64,000 nt of DNA from Cokeromyces recurvatus (taxonomy: Eukaryota; Mucoromycota; Mucoromycetes; Mucorales; Mucoraceae): the NCBI RefSeq assembly GCF_025118155.1, contig NW_026251402.1, forward strand, positions 496,001 to 560,000, written 5' to 3'. The notes under the pieces were generated by a model that was given only the letters and a program-made list of their open reading frames with translations, was not told the origin of the DNA and made no database searches. Positions within the stretch are counted from its first letter, which is position 1. The number at the start of each line of letters is the position of its first letter. The position numbers and the translations under genes were made by a program. Positions 59,985 to 64,000 of the stretch are shown piece after piece.

Positions 59985-61746
59985 GTAAAATAAAATAAAA
60001 TAAAGCAAAGTAAAATCAATCCGAAGCTTATCCTTATTCGTACATTTTTATAGCGCTGTTTTTTTTTTTTTTTTTTTTTTTTTGCGTCCTTTTAATTAAT
60101 TTATTTTTTAGAGCAGATGACCAATCTGGATTACCTAATTTTTTTTAAAAAAAAAAAAAAAAAAGGAATACATGCTAGTAACGGTTTGCTTTATATCATT
60201 TACACTTTTGAAAAGTGCATCTTTTTATTCGCTTGAGAATATAGCCGGTCATCCATTAGGAAAGGGAAGTAATGAAAATAATACTAAATATACCAGAGAA
60301 GGATACTGATGCATCAAAGCTCTAAAGGTGTCAGTAAGGATTATGATAAATAAATAAAAGATGATCTCTAGCTTTTAAGTTTACCTCTGCCCATTCATGG
60401 TTAAGGGCCTGCAGGCTACCTACGTACACGATAGTGAATATAGTATAAGAGGAGAAGGAAGGGAATCTTCCTACCCATTATTATTTATATGTAATTATAA
60501 AAATCGTGATTTTACCAACTTCAGCAAAGTACAAAATGAATCTTTTGTTACAAGAATGATCGACTCTATTATATAAGGGCTTTGTCTACGTTTATCTATC
60601 ATCCTTTATTATTCTGATTAAAAAAAAAAAAAAATGGACTCTATGTTTGGCCAGTTTATTAACTTTTATAGATTTGATTTTATTAATTTTGTCCTATTAT
60701 TCAAATCAGCATATATATGTATATATGTATATAAATATTTAATAGTTACCATTACTGTCATATCATTAGTCATGAGATGTTCGAATTGACATTATTGGGG
60801 TTATTATGACAGTATAGAAAGCGACTAGAAAGCCTTTTTTTTTTCCCCCGCTATACACATGTCTCTTAAAGGTTAATGGGCAGTTGTTCACAGTAATAAT
60901 AAGGAAAAAAAAAGAAAAAGAAAAAGCTTGACATTAAATAACTGTCAGTAGATTATTATACGCACACAACACAACACTGCACTACTACTGAATTTTCATG
61001 ATTCAGGTCCAACTTTGTATGATAAATTAATTATTTTAGGTACCTGTCAATCATAAATACATATATCGTGTATAGCATGAGTATTTATCTTCTTTCAATT
61101 TTTATTACTACACTATCTCTGTTCAACTACAACCAATGAATTCTTTCTATATAATATATATTTGTATATTTCCCTAATTGATACATATTATAGATTTCGT
61201 TCCTCCCTTTTCCCCTTATCTTTACTCATTTTGTTGATGATAAAAATAATAGTATATCTAGGATTCTTTTCTTGAAGTAGAACATTATTTACTATAGATT
61301 AATATATGAGTAATACTTACTAATCAAACTGTAGTAACGATAAATGAGAGTCAATGAGTTGAACTATATTAATTTGCATATTTTATAATTTTTTTTTTTT
61401 TGTAAGTAAACTACCGAAAGATGATCTTGTTCTAGTAATCGACTCTAATAGGAATGTCTTCTTATAGTATTAGTTACTATGACAATGAATTATTCATCAC
61501 TCTATTCCGCATAATCAATAAATAAAATATCAACCAGCCTAAATAATAGTTTTTTATTTTTTAACTTGTTAAATTTTACAGGGTTGCCTTCTTTATTAAA
61601 TACCTCTTTGCCTTGACTTTGCATACAGTATCATAATACAAAAAAAAAAAAGAAGTTTGCGTAACATGACAATTTGATGTAAATAAATAAATAAAAACTA
61701 TTTTCTCTTCTTCTTCTTCTTTTTTTAAAAGGGAGTGGGTTATTAT
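59914..61746. promoter_or_regulatory. 1.8-kb divergent spacer, transporter / SGNH gene
   Basis: An A-run of about 37 (59942-59978) lies directly before the transporter ATG, a T-run of about 25 at 60059-60083, and an A-run at 60149-60164. I see no coding frame, tRNA or repeat family. A CTT-rich tract ends at 61724, just before the SGNH start. Confidence 0.5.
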
Positions 61747-63091
61747 ATGATGTTACAAGGAATTGCTTATGTTTTATTATTATCACTGATGTTGTTAATG
61801 ATACAAACAATAAAGTCAGAAATTATTAAAAATATTGTCGTATTTGGAGATTCATATTCAGATGTTGGTAATAGACAACGATTAACAAATGGTCCTTTAT
61901 GGAGTGAACATCTTGCAGTTGGTTGGAATGCATCTTTGTATAGTTTTGCTTTTAGTGGAGCAGTCTGTACAGATGAGATGTATCCAAGAACTCAACAAAG
62001 TAATGATACACCAAGTATCATTGATCAAATAGAAATGTATTATAAACAAAAGCTAGATTTAAACATGGAAGAAACTGTTTTTGTATTTTGGGTTGGTTTA
62101 AATGACATTTATAGAATTCTTGAAGATGATGAAGGTTAGTGAATATAAATCATGTCCATGTTAGTGTAATTAGTGATTACGGTTTTTTAATTTTTTTTTT
62201 TTTTTTCTCTCCAAGATGTGGAAACAAAACTTGTTCAAGTAGTCAATTGTATTAGTACAAATATTGTAGGTTATACATACATATAAAAATAAAGCGTTTA
62301 TAGAAATCTTATCAATTATATAGCGTAATGTACGTAAAGTATTCTCTTCAAATAAATTTATTGTACTTGAGATACCACCTCTTGAACAGATGCCTTATTA
62401 TTCAAACACAGTATTAGCATCAAGTAGAAAAAAGGCAACTCTTCAATTCAATGAACAATTAATAAAGGAAGTAGAAAGAATGAATAAACACTTGACATCG
62501 TTAGAGTTAGATGTAGTAGATATTCATAAGCTAATGAATGATATCATAAGTCAGCCAGATTTATTTAACATAAAGAATGTGAAAGAATCTTATTGGGAGA
62601 GTTGTGAAGGCTCGTGTATGGATGAAATAGATGCTTATGTTTGGTGGGACAAAACGCATTTGACAGGAGGTGTACATCGTTTGATTGCGAATAGTATTTT
62701 AATGGCTGGATCTTTAGGCCCTGAAAGCTATTTAGATGACAGTCTCAACGTGAATCAGCTTCTTCAACAGCCTAATTCAACTTACAAGTCACCTATTTAT
62801 AAGGCAGAAAAGAATACAGCTGAAATTGACAAAGTAATAAAGACGATGAAGGATAATAAATCAATAGAACAACAGACTTCCTTTACAGAAGATCCATCGA
62901 TGAAGCCCTATTATTCTATTTATGTTGGAATATCCGTCACTCTCCTTATTTCTATTGGATTCATTATGTTTAACAAAAAGAGAAGAAGTCATGTAATAAC
63001 AGCATTATTGAGTTTATTTAATCATCCTATTGAACGTGGTGGTAGATTTATGCCATTGCGTAATATGGATGATCCTGAAGGACAATCATAA
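61747..63091 (+). CDS. Membrane-anchored SGNH/GDSL hydrolase
   Basis: Three exons: 61747-62134, 62216-62265, 62324-63091; 401 aa. A signal peptide (IAYVLLLSLMLLMIQTIKSE) leads straight into the catalytic blocks: VVFGDSYSDVGN (Ser nucleophile, block I), YSFAFSGAVC (block II Gly), FWVGLNDIY (block III Asn) and WWDKTHLTGG (block V Asp/His). Near the C-terminus is one membrane helix (YYSIYVGISVTLLISIGFIM) followed by a basic cytosolic tail, so it is a type I anchored enzyme facing the lumen or exterior. Family members are lipases or carbohydrate esterases such as CE16. The substrate is not predictable from sequence. Confidence 0.9.
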
Positions 63092-63376
63092 TGTTGTCAA
63101 TATAATAAAGAAGATGAATAGTTATATTTATCATAATTGACAACATTTTATATAGCAAAAAAAAAAAAAGATGATAGTATATAAAGTAAATATTATCATT
63201 TTATTTTATTTTATTTTATTTTATTTTATTTTTTTATTGTTTTATTTCTATTTCTATTTATATTTATATCACTTTTTTTTTCTTATAAAAAAAAAATACA
63301 TGTATATGTGTATATATTAATACGGAAACACACATATATATTCATACACTTGTATCTATCTATTTATCTATATATC

Positions 63377-63415
<39 letters not shown>

Positions 63416-63424
63416 ACATACAGT
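63092..63424. repeat. Spacer with pentamer and (CA)n microsatellites
   Basis: It holds a (TTTTA)n array at 63198-63232 and a pure (CA)15 run at 63381-63410, which ends 14 bp before the next ATG. No gene was seen. Confidence 0.8.
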
Positions 63425-64000
63425 ATGGGAGAAATGTATACTGAAAATAATCAACTCTATTTAAGAATACAACAAGATCCTTTATGGAGTCATAGTAATA
63501 GTGATGGTGAATCGCCTCTTACCTCTCCTTCTTCTACTGACCTTATCATATTGGCAAGTACAAAAACAACACCTACTTTACATTTTTATGAAAATGATCA
63601 AACAACCACCAAAATAAAAGTAGATGAAAAACGTTTATCGCGTTTAGAAGAAGTAGATTTATATTCTACTATGTATCATCAACATTTAGTTGTACCAAAT
63701 GAATCCATTGTTTGTATTAAACCTGAAAACATCATGCTTCAAGATTACCCTTCAACAACAACAACAAAGAATAAGAAAACGATCATCATAGAATCTGATA
63801 CTAATCAAGACAAAAGAATGTATAGTAAAAAACGAAAGCAATGTGAGTTAGATATGAATTATTCACTATTAGAAGAAGGATTAGAAGAAGAAGAAGAAGA
63901 AGAAGAAGGAAAGGATAGAATCAAAATGTATAAAAGCAACTGTTATCATCAAGAAATAATAGAAGAGGAAGGTTTTAATAAGAAGAGGAAAAGTAATAAT
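63425..64000 (+). CDS. Unidentified charged protein, 3' truncated by the window edge
   Basis: An open frame of 192 codons starts at the ATG at 63425 (MGEMYTENNQLYLRIQQDPL) and runs off the right edge without a stop, which is unlikely by chance in such AT-rich DNA. It has Ser/Thr-rich patches (SPLTSPSSTD), a basic cluster (KRMYSKKRKQCELD) and a Glu run encoded by GAA repeats near 63888-63908. No domain is visible in the part present. A nuclear or regulatory protein is possible, but this is a guess from composition. Confidence 0.65.
   Translation, partial: MGEMYTENNQLYLRIQQDPLWSHSNSDGESPLTSPSSTDLIILASTKTTPTLHFYENDQTTTKIKVDEKRLSRLEEVDLYSTMYHQHLVVPNESIVCIKPENIMLQDYPSTTTTKNKKTIIIESDTNQDKRMYSKKRKQCELDMNYSLLEEGLEEEEEEEEGKDRIKMYKSNCYHQEIIEEEGFNKKRKSNN

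Overview
The window looks like nuclear DNA of a filamentous fungus, most probably Mucoromycota (Mucorales). It is very AT-rich, with many A or T runs of 20-40 bases. Genes are dense and carry short GT-AG introns, mostly 50-115 nt. The gene set is eukaryotic and fungal: BRR2, CTK3, SCAP, a Kre9/KNH-type secreted protein, a Rab6 GTPase and a trifunctional C1-THF synthase. I saw no rRNA, tRNA, CRISPR or organellar sequence. The lineage call is inference; the gene families are read from translated exons that I spliced by hand, checking every junction for reading phase.

Layout. Positions 1-2412 hold the tail of a STE-type kinase and, on the minus strand, a secreted repeat protein with Kex2-like sites. 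Positions 2413-6294 are gene-poor and contain a decayed DD34E transposase and another broken coding fragment. Positions 6295-14021 carry three plus-strand genes in a row: TDP1, a ZC3HC1/Rsm1-type zinc-finger protein and FAN1. A rhomboid-type membrane protein (14241-17009) converges on the intronless BRR2 (17242-23829). Rab6/YPT6 (24851-25969) and an acidic orphan (27429-27926) follow. An LRR protein (minus) and CTK3 (plus) share a 224-bp divergent promoter. An arrestin-like protein and SCAP follow, SCAP with an unusual cysteine-rich tail. Next come a small secreted KNH protein, a DUF2470-type membrane protein (minus), a small multi-pass protein, the cyclophilin-RRM protein PPIL4 (minus) and a membrane-anchored phosphatase-like protein. 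Then come C1-THF synthase (minus), a TOE1-type deadenylase, LSM5 (minus), an AVT-type amino-acid transporter (minus), a membrane-anchored SGNH/GDSL esterase, and the first 192 codons of an unidentified protein running off the right edge.

Functional themes. Two genes act on blocked or cross-linked DNA (TDP1, FAN1) and lie on either side of a probable nuclear-pore zinc-finger gene. Five genes act in RNA metabolism or transcription (BRR2, PPIL4, LSM5, TOE1, CTK3). SCAP, Rab6, the rhomboid, the arrestin and the transporter belong to membrane and trafficking biology. Fungal genes are not in operons, so this neighbourhood is suggestive only.

No single novel system stands out. The points most worth a second look are: the 2x2 repeat secreted protein; two UIMs on TDP1 and a canonical PIP box on FAN1; poly(A) tracts directly abutting 3' splice sites; a PPIL4 start codon alone in its coding exon; two candidate start codons in C1-THF synthase that could give mitochondrial and cytosolic forms; the lost third cysteine in the TOE1 CCCH finger; and the cysteine-rich SCAP tail.
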